Notes: generated by a model from the letters alone, not told the origin. Positions 1 through 15,000 are shown, numbered from the stretch's first letter. The stretch: 64,000 nucleotides of DNA from Marthasterias glacialis (GCA_911728455.2 OU452233.1:14451214-14515213); one strand, 5' to 3'. Numbers and translations are program-made.

Positions 1-572
1 TTTGTGTTTTTGCCTATACACCACTGTGTTTTAAGCACTGTATACTCTGTACTTTCCCCAAGAAAAAAAACAAATAATATTCGTTATCCCGATGCAAATT
101 TAACATCTTTTCAGGTGCATGGCAGTAGGGCGTACATGTAAGTCTCTACGACCTTCTCCAGGCACACAAAGTACTTTTTGTTCCAGCAACAAAAAGTTGT
201 CAGCAATAAAAAGGCTCCTTCAAAAAATTGACTTTACTGTTACATTTGTGTTGCTAAAATTAACCTGAAGACATGTTTTCCCATTCCCATGCAGAATTAA
301 CCTTCGTATAATGACTTATGAAAGGCAGAAAACCGATCAAACTTTCACACTACTCAGTTTTCTTGAAACACAATTTTGCACATTAATTGCTTACACCATT
401 TTCTAAATTATCCTTTCATTTTGAAAGTCAACAACAAGACCTGTGTCAGACTTGTCAGTGGAATACACTGAAGACCTTCATTTTTAATGAATCATCAGAG
501 GTACTTGCGTGCTTAAATACATCTATCATGAACATTCAGATTTGATAAAATCTGTTTTTTATTTCACTTTTT

Positions 573-688
573 AGATTGGTTCTGAGCAGTGTTCCACCCA
601 AGGTGGTCGATGCTGAAAAAACCCGACTGGCACTCAGGATCTCCCGACCAACACTCTACAAAGCATGTTTTCCGATCAACACTAAATT
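573..688 (+). other. possible plus-strand exon nested in kinase intron
   Basis: A pyrimidine-rich tract ending in TTTTTAG precedes an open stretch that closes at a GTAAGT donor. One frame is open and reads LVLSSVPPKVVDAEKTRLAL and onward to INTKF. I do not recognise the peptide, and no partner exon was found on this strand nearby. Repeated words inside it (CCGACC/CCGATC AACACT) suggest it may instead be a dispersed repeat. Confidence 0.22.
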
Positions 689-2294
689 TGTAAGTTTTTT
701 AAAGTAAACTTATTATTTCCATTTACATATTATCAATAAAAGCTATGTCTTTACCAGTAAAATTTGAGGAATACAGGATCTATAGCATTAACAACCCACC
801 ATGCTACATGTATCCATGGCATGGTATTTTGGCAAGCTCTGATAAACATCTACGTGTATTTTTGAGTGGCAATGTTTGATGATTGGTCATTCAGCACCCT
901 CTACTGACGATTAATAAACCAACAATAGCCGCTGTTTTCCGGCACTAAACAATTCCTAGGCAGAACCCCGCTGAGTTGTGCAAAGAGCTCCTCTGAACAA
1001 TTTAAGGAGAGCAGTCTCCTTGTTTTCCTTAAGTTAAAATGAAGGACTTGCAGTTATAACAGATTTGAACCCACACTTCAGACTAGCACTAAGTGCACAC
1101 ACAAAAGGCTTCCTTCAGAGCACTGACCCTCCTCCATACAACAGACAATCCAATTTCAAACGAAACATTTCTTTCACGGGAATATAAGCATCCCAGACAG
1201 TGAGATCTTCAAGCAATGACCGCAGTTTCAACTCTGAAAAGGGCAGCTTACTCTTTTTGTACATCTGGATTTGTGCCAAAAGAAAAAAAATAATGACTTG
1301 GGCTATTTATTTAATTTTTAAGTACAAGTTGCCGTGGGATGACCTATGTAAAAGTGATCAATCAAAGGGGAAATTTATCTGAAATTAAATAAATTCCTGT
1401 AAGAATAGTTCCTCAGATGAAATGTTAAGTAGGATGGCCGTGTACACATTTAAATTTAAATTTTATTACAAAATAATTTCCAGAAAAAAAAATGTTTTAA
1501 ATGTTCTGATCTTTGAAGAACATTTTTGTTTGAATCTGATAATTACATGGAACCATTTCTTTTGCCTGCCATGAACATGTTACAGGCGTGACTTATATGT
1601 ACAATGTATGTGTGTTTTATAAAAAGTGTGTACATGTATGTGGTTGTTTTTTCGTGTTACATTTGTAACAAGTAAGTTTCAAGATTTATACTTTGAAAAG
1701 TACCATGTTTTGTGACAGTTTTTTAAAAGGTTAGGCCTATTCATTTATTTAATGTAAATTTTACTCTCCAAAATCAATTAATAGGCCTATTATATTATAT
1801 ACAATGTTCTAAAAATTGTGGCCACATTGTAAAAACAAAAAATAACATGAGAAAATCTCCAGACAAAATTTTCCAGTGACAATGTTGAAAATGTACTAAA
1901 AATACACATAATCATGAGAAAAAACTAATTAAGGAAAAATAAAATGGCTTTTCCAAGTTCTCCCTTTCAAGTCTTTGAAACGATCTAGAATTTTCATTAC
2001 ACCTGTCAGTCGATCCTTTCCTGGTATGCCATCTAGATTCAAACTGTACAGTTCTGGTTTATATCTACTTAAAAAAAAAAAAACCTAGCATTCCGTTCAA
2101 TTCATTTAACACAGATCTTTTTGCCTCCTCATCAACTACGTGCACACATAGGAAAACATCAAGTACATGAGCAAACCCTTTCCCATGAATCACCAAGCTT
2201 GCCTTCTGGGCATCCCAAAAGCTCCTGCCACCAAATTAATCACACAAAAACTGTCATGATTTTCCCCCTTTTTGTTTTCACTGGGAGAAGGGGA

Positions 2295-2325
2295 GTGGTG
2301 GTGGTGGTGGTGGTGGTGGTGGTGG
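2295..2325 (+). repeat. (GGT)n microsatellite
   Basis: About ten GGT units (GTGGTGGTGG...) are followed by a G-rich tail. On the other strand it reads as poly-histidine in a chance open frame, which I do not regard as a gene. Confidence 0.9.
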
Positions 2326-4845
2326 GAAGGGGGAGGGGTGATCATTGAAGTGGCAGGGCCATAGGATCTTGCACTGCCCTCCTGATGCACGGGTCGTTGA
2401 TCCTGAGGCATGTAAACAGCTCTAACGACCAGCCTGATGATGGGATAGATTACCACTGGAGTGTTTATTCTCTTTTGATGATGAGTCATCAGCAAAGAGG
2501 ATCCCTTGACACAGGTACAATGCATCTCATTTGAATATTCACCAATTGTGAAACAAAAACCTTAGCACAGAAGAGGTGGGTTCACACTGAAATTCTCAGT
2601 CAATACAGTGGATTGTGATGGCATGCGGTTGATTTGTGTAAAAGGTTTTTATATCAAATTTGGGCCTATTTTAACTAGGTTTTATTCACAGTAACTTTAA
2701 TTCACTTCACAAATCATGACCCAGTTTCAACATGCAGCATACAATGTATTAAATGTAAATCATTTTAACAGTTCAGCCTTTCTTTTTGTTTTTGTTTTTT
2801 CTAAATAATTTCTGGCTGACTACATTACAAAAAATAACCAGCCAAACTTGTTAAAATCCTTCTCCCTCTGGTTCTTGAAAACCCAGGTAATGGGCTAGGA
2901 ATCCTAAAATCTGAATTTTCTTGGACCAGGGCTGATTTCATGGCCTCCTTATGAAATATTTATCGTTTAGCAAACAAATGGTGGGGTACCAGTTTGTTAC
3001 AATGTTAACTTTTATGCAGTTTGGTTGGTAACATGTTCCTTCAAAGCAAGAATTTTACATTACGTATTCCAGAATCCATGTGCTGACAAAAAAAGGTGAT
3101 TTTTGCGAGTTAAAATTTAAATCAAATTGAGCCCGGGGGAGGGGGGGAGGTGGGTTCTCCAATACACTGTGAAATTCTTCCTAGCTCCTGTTCTATTCAC
3201 AGGTTTCTCCAAGCCCCTATAGGCTTGAGAATTCCTCCATTCAATTACCAGCACTAAATCCATGTAGGCCTACATGTACATGTAGTTCACCACATCACAG
3301 ACCCTCATCCTGAGCACGACACAGGCACATTATTCACCAGGAATGAACCCTTTAGTTTCCTGGCCGAGGATGGCTCCACCTGTCCAGGCTGATGTGACCC
3401 GTTATTGATCACTACCCTGGTTCTTTCCCTTCAGTCTACATACCTCCTGCACTAATCATCATTTCCTAGAAGGGCAATGTTCAGCACAATGGTACACAGA
3501 GTATACACAGCAAGGTCGAAATAATATACTGTACTGTACACTGCACATCAACTTATGCAGCATACCTGTGCATCTTGACAATTAACTTGCCACATAATGT
3601 GTTCTGATGTACAGGTTTGAATAAAAGTGCCTCCACATTTTGTAGCACTCATTGTATACTGTGTACAGTATGTCAGGGGTGAGAGTGATTCCTGACAAAA
3701 AGGTCTGAAACTGAGATCCACATTTTAGGGAAGTACATACATGTATGTAAAAGGGTACCCAACATGGCATTCACAAGACACCTGGTTGTTTACACCTGGT
3801 TGGCTACATTAAAATACAATTACAATCGTAGCTCTTTTGCCAACAGTACATGTATATCATGAAAGTATCGTGCAAGTGAATTTGAGAAAATTCACAAAAA
3901 ATGCTGATTAATAAAAAAAAAAACAATAAAAACTTTTTTCAATAGCACTCCGCACTAATGCTGGAAAAAGAAGCAATGAAGTACATGTACATGTTGTGTA
4001 TGTACATGTATACCCGGAACTCAGACAACGTGTCAAATTTCACTGACGTACAATTGTCAGTATTTTATGTTTACACGCGTCTACTGTTCTACTGTGGTCT
4101 GGCGCGCCGATCGCATTGCGGTGATCGCGTGAGTGCTGGAAAGTTTGTCTGACATTCCGGTATTTTGAGCAAAAGTTACGTCATTTGTGTGCAGTGCTAT
4201 TAAAATACATTACATATGTACATGTATTACTCGAGAATCTTACAGCTTTTTTGCCTATTTTCCAAAATTTTGTCTGGTGTTGGTAAATTTGTAGTAAAAG
4301 TAGTTTGTTATTTTAAACAAAGAACTGGAATGAATCTCCCCTCCGGTAAAAACTAACAAATTATGTTGTTATTATAGTATGCATTTTCTGTACTATTCCT
4401 TGAGAAAAGATTCAGATCAACAACCTGCCAACAATTGTATGATTCATACACAAGCTTGGACTTCTCCACACATTAAAGTCTGTCTTTATGCTCAGCCATT
4501 GTTTTCACCATGAGTAAACACACTACCAGGACCTGGCTGCATTAGCCCTGATGACTGATGGATGAGCCAACTGGTAGTCAAAACAATGGGAGGTCAGGTG
4601 AGGTCAACTCAGGTCAACAGTCACCTGTGACCCTTGGAGGGAGTTTGTTGTTTATTGTCAGTGGGTATAGGTTTTACCACAGAGAAAGGGTTTCTCTATA
4701 GATTTGTACAGACCATTTAATCTGTGACATCACAAGTTCAAGAGTCACAGAGCCTGGACTTCCTGCAGGCACCATACATTCCAAAAGCAACCAAAAATCT
4801 TACATTTAATGGAAAGTGTACTGTACAATTTTTTAATCAGTTTTG

Positions 4846-4984
4846 ATGTGAACAAAGAAAAATTGACGGAGAGGGATTTGAACCTGAGACCACCAGCTAA
4901 ATGTACCGATGCTCTATGTTATAACCAACTGAGCTATCCAGCCCTAAAGTAGGTGGTCTCCTTATTTTGTCAATATCTTTGTTC
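4846..4984 (-). mobile_element. tRNA-derived SINE (family A)
   Basis: On the minus strand the copy carries an A-box-like TAGCTCAGTTGG and a B-box-like GGTTCAAATCC about 45 nt apart. It is preceded by AAAGATATTGACAA and followed by a tail TCAATTTTTCTTTGTTCACA. The same upstream word and the same tail flank the related copies at 48.4-48.6 kb, so this is a retrotransposed unit and not a tRNA gene. A cloverleaf anticodon arm is not recognisable. Confidence 0.72.
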
Positions 4985-6012
4985 AGGGGGACATGCAATT
5001 TTTATCACTTTTGCTATGAAGAAATGGGACACCGTATCTCAAAATTTGTCGAGCTGTTATTTTTTTAAATTACAAATTCTTGGTTTGATGTGGCAATAAT
5101 GATACAAAATATATAATTCCTCTTGTAAAACTATGTATATAGAAGTACATGTGTCCTATCTTGTCTGCCCAGAAATGCTCTAAAATGTACAAGGTCATTT
5201 TTTTTGTTAAACAAGATGACATGGTGTATGGTTTTACCAGCAGTACAGCCTGCATTCTTTGACTGAAGATACATGCACCAGGGAGGAGAGTGGATGGAAA
5301 TGAAAAATCCACGAATCAATGGCAGCATTCTGTGCTTACATGTAAATGTAGATGGGACAAGCACCTTGGTGTAGACAAAAATAAATTACATGTACATGTA
5401 CTGTACACATAAGCCTAGATGTACAGTATGTACATGTAAATGACATAATTTTGTTTTTTTTAAATCCACAATTATAATTTTGTAAAATCTGGAGGAATCT
5501 CATCCCTGATGCACTACATGTACACGAAATAAGTTACTAACCACACATTCAGTTATAACATGTCAATGTCAATTAACAATGATGTATGTACATGTAGTAC
5601 ATCTACATGTACATGAAACTCCAAAGTGAAAAATAAAGTTCAATGGTGTGTGAAGGCTCTGAAACTTTCTGAAAAACTTTCAACACCCAAATAAAATGTG
5701 ATAATTCATAAGTTTACATAAATTAGAATCAACATTTTATACAAAAAATTGATATCATTATTAAATTATTAAATATTATTATGACCAACAGAGGGTATGT
5801 ACAACAGTAAACTTACGGCTGTTTTGACCTTGTTAATGACGCTGAAGTATCTCTATGGGACTCATGACGTCAGATGCATACATTGAGTGGCAAATATTCT
5901 ATTCTCTCACTTTTGATGTCCATTTTTCCTGGGCTTGGCAAAATTTGTGCTTTTATACCAGTTGTTAATCACATTTCCCACCTACATGTATGATAAAAAT
6001 AGATTGACCTAC

Positions 6013-6069
6013 CTCAGTGACATCCATGACCTTGATAGCAGCCAGTTGACCTGTCTTGACATGGCGACC
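6013..6069 (-). CDS. misshapen-type kinase, coding exon 3 (catalytic lysine)
   Basis: This 57-nt exon has the acceptor TTGCCTTCAG and a GTAGGT donor, phase 0. It encodes GRHVKTGQLAAIKVMDVTE, which as I remember the vertebrate MAP4K4/TNIK family is nearly invariant. The lysine in AAIK is the ATP-anchoring residue of the N-lobe. About 8.7 kb of repeat-bearing intron separates it from exon 2. Confidence 0.95.
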
Positions 6070-9000
6070 CTGAAGGCAACAGACACAAAATATGCACAGT
6101 ATGTCAAATCAATTAAATACATTGTAAATACACTGATTTATCTCATGTACATGTATGGTGTCTCCCCAATTGCTTTTCTACACAGTTATGGTACATGTGT
6201 GTAAAAGATGTTCAAATGTATGGACCTAGGCCTAATTCTGTACAAGTAAAGCTGTTTTAACCAGTTGCTGCCGGGATTTTCCATGTTTTCCCATCCAGCC
6301 TGCCGGAATTATTTTTCTTTGAATTGCAGGAATCGTTTTGCTTTGTGAGTACCTCTGGTACAAAGAAACCTTGACTTGACAAAGCAAAGAGAACAAAGAT
6401 TCTCTAGGAAAATTGCAATCTTTCTTGTGCTAAATGGCCGCACCTTTGTACAGCACTTCGAAAAGATACAGAATAAAGTGTAATAATTCTGTGTACACCT
6501 TCCAACCTTTGACCCTGTGGACACTTTTGTAAACATATGATGTCATGAGTCAAATCAAACTCATGCAAGCTTTCATAACTTCTTTTTAAGCAATTTTAAC
6601 CAAAGGTACCCATGGATTCACCCCCTTGTAAGTGTACTATACGTGTACTTAATGTAGAATTGTTGTACATGTACATGACACTCCAACTCTACAAACTTTC
6701 CTACCAGGTACACTTACATGTACATGTATTACATTTGCTACATGCAGTAACCACCAAGTGGGCTATTTAAAAAGTGTTTTCCAACAGACCATCAGAAAAA
6801 ACTCATGGTCCACTACCTCTACACAATAGCATTTAACCAGACTTAGCATCACTTGTGACAAGCCACACACACAGGACCAGATGTAATTGGGAGCATGCAC
6901 TTGCCAGAGATTGCAGTATTTAGCAGACCAGGACAAAGCTTTGTCTGCAGCTTGACAAACACATGCAAATTACTGGTGATATTTGTTCACACTTGACTAA
7001 TAACATCTGGTATTTTCATCTGTTCATACAGTGGAGCACAGGCACTTTTAGATTAGTCTTGTTTCTTATCAAGAAGAAAACTCTGACCATTACTTACAAA
7101 CTGAAAAGTGCAATGACACGGTGAGGGGCCTTTTCCAAACCTTTTCCGTCATCCATTTTGGAGCAGTGTGAATTTTGCGCAGTGCTTCAACATCACACAG
7201 AGGCCAGAGGCCAGGTTTGGAAAACGCCCTTGCACAACTGTACAAACGTCTATCTTTGTAAAGTTCTCTGCTTAATTAGCTTTATAAGACTGGTTCTTCT
7301 CACATCAAAATTCAAAAAGGAGTCAGACTGTTTTGTTCCCCTGTCCAAAGATACATGTACTACAAAACTAAGGTAGGACACTCTATTCAGAAACATGAAA
7401 CGCAAAATTGGGGTGCCCGCTGTCGTTTGGTAGGTAGGGTCTACTAACTTAGGCCAAACGATCCCACCAGTTAAAAAGGTGAAGGCAGATTGAAAATTTA
7501 GTGTTTGGCAATAAATTGTGCCAATATCCTAGCAAAATTTACACATGTGGAAGGGCGCCACCACCCGGCTGGTAGGTATAAAGGCATTACATCTGCTACC
7601 ATGTTAAACAGCACAAGTGTCCTATCTTGTGTTTCTAGTATCTTTGCCCTGCCTTCCTTTTGTTTACAGTCAATTGAAAGGAGAGAAAAAGAAAACATGA
7701 CAGCCAGAGTCGCAGACTCACAATGGTGGTTCTATAGTGAACACACAGTTGAGGAAGACCCTGATGTATTGCAAGATGTAGTACTACAGATATGTAATAT
7801 TCCTTTGAAAAAGATAGAATGTGAAAAATCACAGTTACATATGTATAGCTCAATGGTATTGGTGGCACTTGATGTACATGTACACGTACAACTGCCTGTA
7901 GTTGAGCAGCACTGACTGCTATTATTTGGATTGGTGACCATTCCATGTGTTGTCATTAGACAACTTCGCAAAATCTTGTTGATAACTAGACCAGCATGGA
8001 CCTCATTCCACGGCTAACACGCACATACATGTAAATTGCGACGTTGTCTATGGTTGGTGGCTTGTCTGGGACATAATAGGGCTCCTTAACATCAAGCAAG
8101 CATCTTTCAGATGGGACTTAAAAATGTGCAAGTTCCTGTGCATTGTGTAGTGTACTTACGGATGTAAAATACCCAGGACACTTCCATAAAAGAGAAGGGG
8201 CTTGCCTTGGTATTTCTGGATCGGCTGCATAATGTGCCTTTTTGTTTGAAGTATAGTTTTGTATCCCATTATGTGATAAGTGTTTGAAAATGCACAATAT
8301 TGGCCTGAGTTAATGGCCTAAATGAAAAGAATAAGCCATGCAACAAGTACATTGTTGGCAATTTGCCTTTAATCACGCCCAAAAACAAGGTTTCACTTAC
8401 ACTGCGAAGACCATTGCCAGTTCCTTTTGTGGTAATGAATACTAAATAGCTATCAGCTTGCGATATTTTTTGTGTAATATGTAATAGAAATCCAGGCACT
8501 CCCCTTAACTTCCGTTTAAATATCATACTGCATGAATGCGGATACTGTTCTAGTAATGGCAACATGTGTGAAAGGAATTGATGATCTTGAACTTTTGCAA
8601 CCTATATGTGGAGCACGCACACTGAATATTGATACAACTTGAACATGTACAATGTACACTATCAGGTACATTTACATTTTTTTTATTGGTACCCTAAACA
8701 ATATTTTGTTATGTACACACTTGCAGCATGATGTGTAGTGTACACATTCCGGATACACAAACTGCATAGTGTACATCACAATCCAGAGTACATTAATGTA
8801 CTCTTCTCTCAGTACATGTATGTAGGCCTATACTGTACAATGTGATTAGAAATTGTTCAGATCAGCACTTGCACATTGCTTGACAAAAAATGCACCGTAC
8901 AGTATCTCAGAAGATGTTTTCCACAAGGTGTTGCAAATGAAATGAACACAGCGCTGTAGGCCTATGTGCATTAGTAAGTTGTACATTCCAGCATAATTTT

Positions 9001-12000
9001 TTTTTTTTTTTTAAAGCGCATTTTATTGTGTTGAATGGACAGATCTACATGTACAATGTACACACATGTAACCAAATGCTTTGATTGTTTTATGATGTAC
9101 AGTACATAAAGTATTAAATAAAGTATGTTTGTGTTTTCCTTATTACTTTCATCTTCAAAAATGTACTTGTTGTGCCTTAACACTCAATAGTCAGTTAATA
9201 CTTATTATACTTTTAAATTAATTGTTGTTGCTTACAATAATTTTATTCTGTTTTAACATTAAATTGTTTATAAGAGTGCTGCGTAGCCATGCAATTTTCC
9301 AGTGCCCACCCCCTTCCCCCAGTTCACAACCATGAAAAACATCCAGTGTACAATGTGTAAGTAATGCATTAACAACATGGCCCCTGTCCCCCCCCCCACT
9401 TAAAAGCAATGCCCCTCCCCCTGCCCCCAGTGAAAAAATCTTGGCCTCCCCTTGCTGTGCTAGATGGGTTACCCTTAGGAAGAGTGTTGTAAATAAATCA
9501 ATCAATCAATTAATAAATAAAAGGTTTTTCTGGCGACAGGGTTCTAGGCCAGAGTTTGGAAATAAGGTGACAAGTTCTTTGCAAACCGAAAACAAATGTT
9601 TACTATTAAAATGTCTTACTGTACATTGTAAGTGTACAATACATGTACATTTACAGTGTATCAGCGCGTCTGCATTGTAAGTGCTTGCAAAAAATGTTTC
9701 GGTACAAATGAAAGTCCTTTAAAAGGCTTGCAGACTCAAAACAGACTGGCCAGTCTTTTACCATAAACCCTTCAGTCCAATGTGATGTCATGCATCCCTG
9801 TTGAAATGTCACTGTAACTCACATATTTTTCAAAATTGCTGCATGATATATTTCATACAGCTTAGTGTACCCAGACATTTTCATTTAATTTCAATTTTTT
9901 GGGGGGGTGGGGGGGGGGAAGCCTTGACAAAGACATAAGCCCACCCCGCTCCCCTGGTGATGCTACTGATTTTATACTATTTAAATATGTGATTTCAAGA
10001 ACCTTTGTCATATAAGCAGGAAGTATAATTTGGGATATTTGAAACTTTTAACAGCCCACATTATACGGATAGGGTTTTCACACTATTAAATTTAGAGAAA
10101 GCGCTGTTTAGATTGAAATTTTCCATGCACCAATTTTTACTACATGTAGTTTGTAGTATGTGTAGTGTACTCCTGTCATTGTGACAGTAGACTAGGTTTC
10201 ACAGGACAAAGGGCTCAGTCTGGGGCACCATCCCAATGGCATACTGTAAACCCATCAATAATGGGCAGACACAATACTGCTCTGTTTGAATGACCTGTGT
10301 GATACTGTATTCAAAATGTGTACACCATACAAATCAAGTGAGGTACATGTAATGCATACAATGTAAACTCACTGGCCTTGGGTTCAACCTGATAATATGA
10401 AACTGCTGATAATTTATTAGATAATGCTTAGTACTACACATGGTGTACATAATTTCACAGTTTAGTGACACTTCATTTTATAAGATGGAACCCTGCATAA
10501 TGGAACTGTTGCTGTGGCAAACAGGTCTTGACTACATTGTAAATTACCAAGTGTGTACATAGGGTAAACTGGGGCAACAACTATCCACAGATAAATTATT
10601 ATTGGGTATCTCATCTTGATTTTGAGATATGGGCCTATGAATTTGCCCAAAACTCACCAATACCATAAGGGATGAAAAAGGGGTCACGGCTTACATGTAA
10701 CTGTTCAAGGGGCCAGATATATTTATTTATTTATTTATTTCTTCATTCATTCATGTATTATTTATTTTAACTGATTTAACCAAAGTAGACACATCAGTTT
10801 TATTAAGAAAAAATGTGCTCATATGTTCTGTGCACCATTAGAGGATTCTTTAAAGAAAAAAGTAAGACCAAAACCTGAGCTGGCCTCGATCAACACCTCG
10901 GTGAGCTGATGCTGAATGTTGCTGAACAGCAACAAAACAGACCTATTAGTTTTAGAATCAAATTCATCTTTTTTTATTCTTTAAAAGCAGTTCAGTGATC
11001 AGGAACTTCTTGGTAATGTCCCTGGACCAGTAGATCCTTGCTAGAGCTATGAATGTTCTTAATTTTGGACTTTGCAATGATGGTAGGTCGTAACCCTACA
11101 AATTTGTTATGTACGCTTATGTCCGACTTTCCTCGTCATAAGAATACCTCAATTTTATTGAGTTTGTAGTTTAAGTTAACCAGCAGTGTTTGAAAAGTTG
11201 TTTCAATTTGATGTAGTATCCCTGACTATTAAATTAATTTTAAATACTTTAGGAAAATCTCAGGTAAAGTCTTCTTTAGACAAAAAGGGCATTTTTACCT
11301 CAAGGCCCGGGTAAAACTTCCTGCCCAAAAGGGTGGGAAATTTCCCCTTATCAGTATAATACCCATGAGTTTAGATTTGCACACAATAGAGGATATGTTT
11401 GCATAAAACAACACATTTATTGCTTAGTGTCCAAGCAATGGTGAGATATTTTGCATTAGGACGTTTTTACCTCAGTTTACCCTAATGCGTAATGTGTATG
11501 TACATGTACATGTACCCTCCCCCCCATCCCACCCCCCAAATGCAATTATACCCACAAGCATGCAGGCCTGAATGCTTTGTTCTTGAAGGGCAAGGGCACC
11601 AAGGCATTTTCTGCTTGATAAAGGGCAAACTGTGAGGAAATTGTCAATTTCTCCTGGAACATTTCAAGGGCACCAAGGCAATGACCAGGAGCAAAGGAGG
11701 TAAAAATTTGCCTCCATCGTCTCCATTAAAGTATCAGGCCTGATTGCTTTGTTCTTGAAAGGGCAAGGGTACCAAGGCAACAACCAGGGGCATGGAGGCA
11801 ATTGCCTCTGTTGCCTCCGTGAAGTATCAGGCCTGGAAGTACATGTATCCCATGAAACATTTCTGCATAATTTATGCAGTTTATACACACATGTAAGCAG
11901 TGGACGAATAAGCTCACCCAAAGAATGTGGCTAAGAAATGAAGAAGACACAAAAAAAAAGGAAAAGAAACTATTGGCATGACAAGCAACATATTACATTT

Positions 12001-15000
12001 CACCACGTTCACATTTATCAACAATGTATGCATATAATTTGGCCTACCGCTAAAATACCATCTGGTTCTTGTCAAATTTGTACTATGCAGACTCTGATAA
12101 TTTTCCTCCCTACAATATATTTCCACAAGGGAATTCAATCATGTTTCTGTATTTTTTTTTGGGGGGGGGGGTTGTTGGGGGGGGGGTGTTAGTATGGGCT
12201 TTCTTTTGTCACTCCCATGAAATGACCATTTTTGGCTTGGTGATTGTGCCCGATACAGTCAAACTGAATTTCCTGCTCACTCATGATGCCCTGCTACACG
12301 TATACTAGTAACGACAACAAGTACAATGTGTACAATGTGTGATTCAAGATTCAACGCAGCGACCTAGGCGGATTGTATTTTGATTTAGTGACCCAAATCC
12401 AAACCTCAATGGTATTAAACAACAACAAGACACCGACTCACCCAGCAGTCGGATGACTGTACAAACAATTGTAAACTGAACTTTTAACTGTTATAACTGC
12501 ATTTAGGGATTATAACAATCTTACTATTTGCGTTTACCCTACCCTGGTTGGAAGGCCTGATAAAGTGTACTTCATGGAGGCAAGGAAGGCAATTGAAAAT
12601 GAAACTTGAAATGTTCCAGTATATATAGAGGCATCACTTGGGTGTGTTTTGGTGACCCCAACCAGGAACATGTTTAGGCGTTTTCACTCTCTCGGTTCAA
12701 CTGCAATGACCAGCTGTTCCGACCAAACCATAACCCAGTTGTTGGCTCGGTTAGGCTTGGCTTCAAGATGCCGATTCCACAAACTAACGAAAATTTCAAC
12801 AGACTCTTTTAAAAATGAAAACCATTGAAGCATACCAATCCAATAATGTTCATAAAATTATAAAGACTATGTTCCATTACTTGAAAATAAAATGAAAGTC
12901 AGTAGCTATATTTTGAGAACATTATTTTTCAAGGGACGCCAACGGTGTCTTCTACGTCACAAACTGTTTCTAGTAACAGACCCGTATTCGGATTGCTCTC
13001 GGAAATTGTTTCCGTCAATAAACCTTACGCCAGAAACTTGTTTCTGGTCTGGTTTGCAAAAACACGCCCCATTAGTGTACTGAAGAAATAATGCCTTGCC
13101 CTTACAGGAGTGAAGTACCTGGTCTGCACTGGGGACAGGGATTTAAGCACTGTGTACTCAATTTGGGATTCAAATCCACAACCTTGAACCTTTTACATTC
13201 TACAGCTGATGTCTTAACCACTAAACCATTGAGCTTACCCGCTGAAGAACGTTCAGTCCACATCAAAAACAGGCTTCTTACAGACTAGGCTTTTTTGCTA
13301 GCATGTTTTACAGACTAGGCATTTTTGCTAGCTTGTGGCCTCAATCCTCCCATATCCTCTTCCCCTATGTCTCTCCACACCAAATTGATTGGACTTACAT
13401 GTAGACAAGCCTTACCCTGTAATAAGCACTTGTTATTTGGGCTTACCTGCCCCAGTTCTTCTAAATCCTTCACTTTGGCAATTATACAAAAGGATTTGGG
13501 ACTGTAGGCCTAAACGTTAATCTAGCAATACTAACTTGCTGAAAATTAGACCTTTCTAATGAAACTTCTAATGTAATGGCACTTAAAATGTAGTACCACA
13601 AAGCTATAACTAAAGAAAACATACTTTTTCGTAAAATAACAATCCGTGATCAAAGCACTTTGCAAACTTTTCATTCCGGATCCCCTAGCATTTAGAAACA
13701 GGGTTCGAAAGTTACACTAAACCGCATGCCTGAGGTCAGTGTTTTTAGCAACCAGCCAGTAAACTTACAACCAGACAAGTCCGGCAGTCTTTAAATAATA
13801 GGCCTAATTCAGTACCTCACCTCATTTTTAATTTTTTATAATTATGTTCAAATGTTGACTTTGAGTCCGAGAAATATCTTTCAATTCTGTTGAAGAGCCC
13901 CTTTTCTCTCAATTTTCTTCCTGAATATCAGATAGTCTATCATGGGAAAATTCCCTTGATATAAAATGGCATACACAGCGACTGATCCCAAAGACATCGA
14001 GGATATTATAAAATACATGTACATAATACAGAGAAAATATTGTTTGAGTCAGCCAGCAGTTCAAACACAGAACTTCATGAACAGCGTCAGTCCAAGTGCC
14101 ATGCATGTTGAATGTTTTTCTTTGAAGGCACTGACCATTTTCCATAATCAACAGACCATTCGCACAATGTACAAAAAATGAACAAAAACAGATTCTAATG
14201 ATTTTGAAAAATAAAAAACATGGTGTTCCCAGGGCTCAAAATTTACACTGGTTTGCATGCCCGAGGTCAGTGAAGTTAACATTGGGCCAGTAAACTCATG
14301 ATCAGATAAGTCTGGCAGTCTTATGTTTCTTAATTTATTAATAATACCTCAATGTGTAATGCTTAAATTACAAAAATTATGTTCAAATGTTGACTTTGAG
14401 TCTGACAAATATTTTCCAATTCTGTTGAGTATCAAGGTATACTTTATTATAGATAAATCTTCTCTTAGTTCATGTTCAACTTTGTAGATAATTTTTCCTC
14501 TTTTTGATTCTGGTGACAGTACAGTTTTCTGGTCCAGTGAAAAACTTTGAGCTACAAGACTTCCAATGTCGTGGATTTCCCCATGAAGGGGAATGTAAAT
14601 ATATCCATGGTATACATAAAATTTAAGTTAATAATCACAGCAACTCTTAAAGTGTAAAATTACAAGGCTGTCTAGTATAAACGTAAAGGAAAGTTCTATA
14701 TGGAAAAACTATGTTGCCAGCTAAAAGTAAAATTTATTTCTTTGTTTCTGACGTGGGCTTAATTGTTTTTACAAAACCTTACCTTGTAGACTTGTCCATA
14801 AGTTCCATTTCCGACAACTTCCATTAAATCAAAGATCCCTGCTGGATCCTAGAATGCGATAAAATAATGAACAAAAAATATGCATGATGAGCATGAATGA
14901 TGTCTTTTGTCGATCTTTCTTTTTTATCTATCTTTACCAAAAGATTGTGTAAAGACTCGGGCCTTATTTCTGTATCACAACTTGTCTTATGGTTGGTGGT

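Larger units (their letters stand above)
1..6012 (-). other. intron 3 of the misshapen-type kinase (5' portion in window)
   Basis: No kinase exon was seen here. The stretch holds part of a TIR-type repeat at about 100-330 (see the CCCGGAAGAAGGTCG family), a possible plus-strand exon or repeat at 573-688, a (GGT)n run at 2295-2325, a tRNA-derived SINE at 4846-4984 and many ACATGTA tracts (for example 5388-5400 and 5590-5612). Between these I see ordinary AT-rich intronic sequence. Confidence 0.6.
6070..14782 (-). other. intron 2 of the misshapen-type kinase
   Basis: This 8.7-kb intron has no additional kinase exon that I can find. It contains many ACATGTA tracts, homopolymer G/C runs (for example 9384-9399, 9900-9918 and 12161-12186), a (TTTA)n run near 10720-10740, two copies of a CAAGGGCACCAAGGCAA repeat (11563-11840) and a tRNA-like SINE near 13125-13240. 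Two related stretches near 13680-13800 and 14230-14330 (TGCCYGAGGTCAGTG followed by CCAGTAAACT) are diverged copies of one repeat. Confidence 0.6.

Noticed and set aside
107..140. 23-nt mini-exon between TCTTTTCAG and GTAAGT
   Set aside because: It lies within a partial copy of the CCCGGAAGAAGGTCG TIR repeat, so the splice-like ends are most likely incidental.
2190..2525. 111-residue minus-strand frame with a poly-histidine run
   Set aside because: The histidines come from the (GGT)n microsatellite. It lies inside a kinase intron with no motif or splice support.
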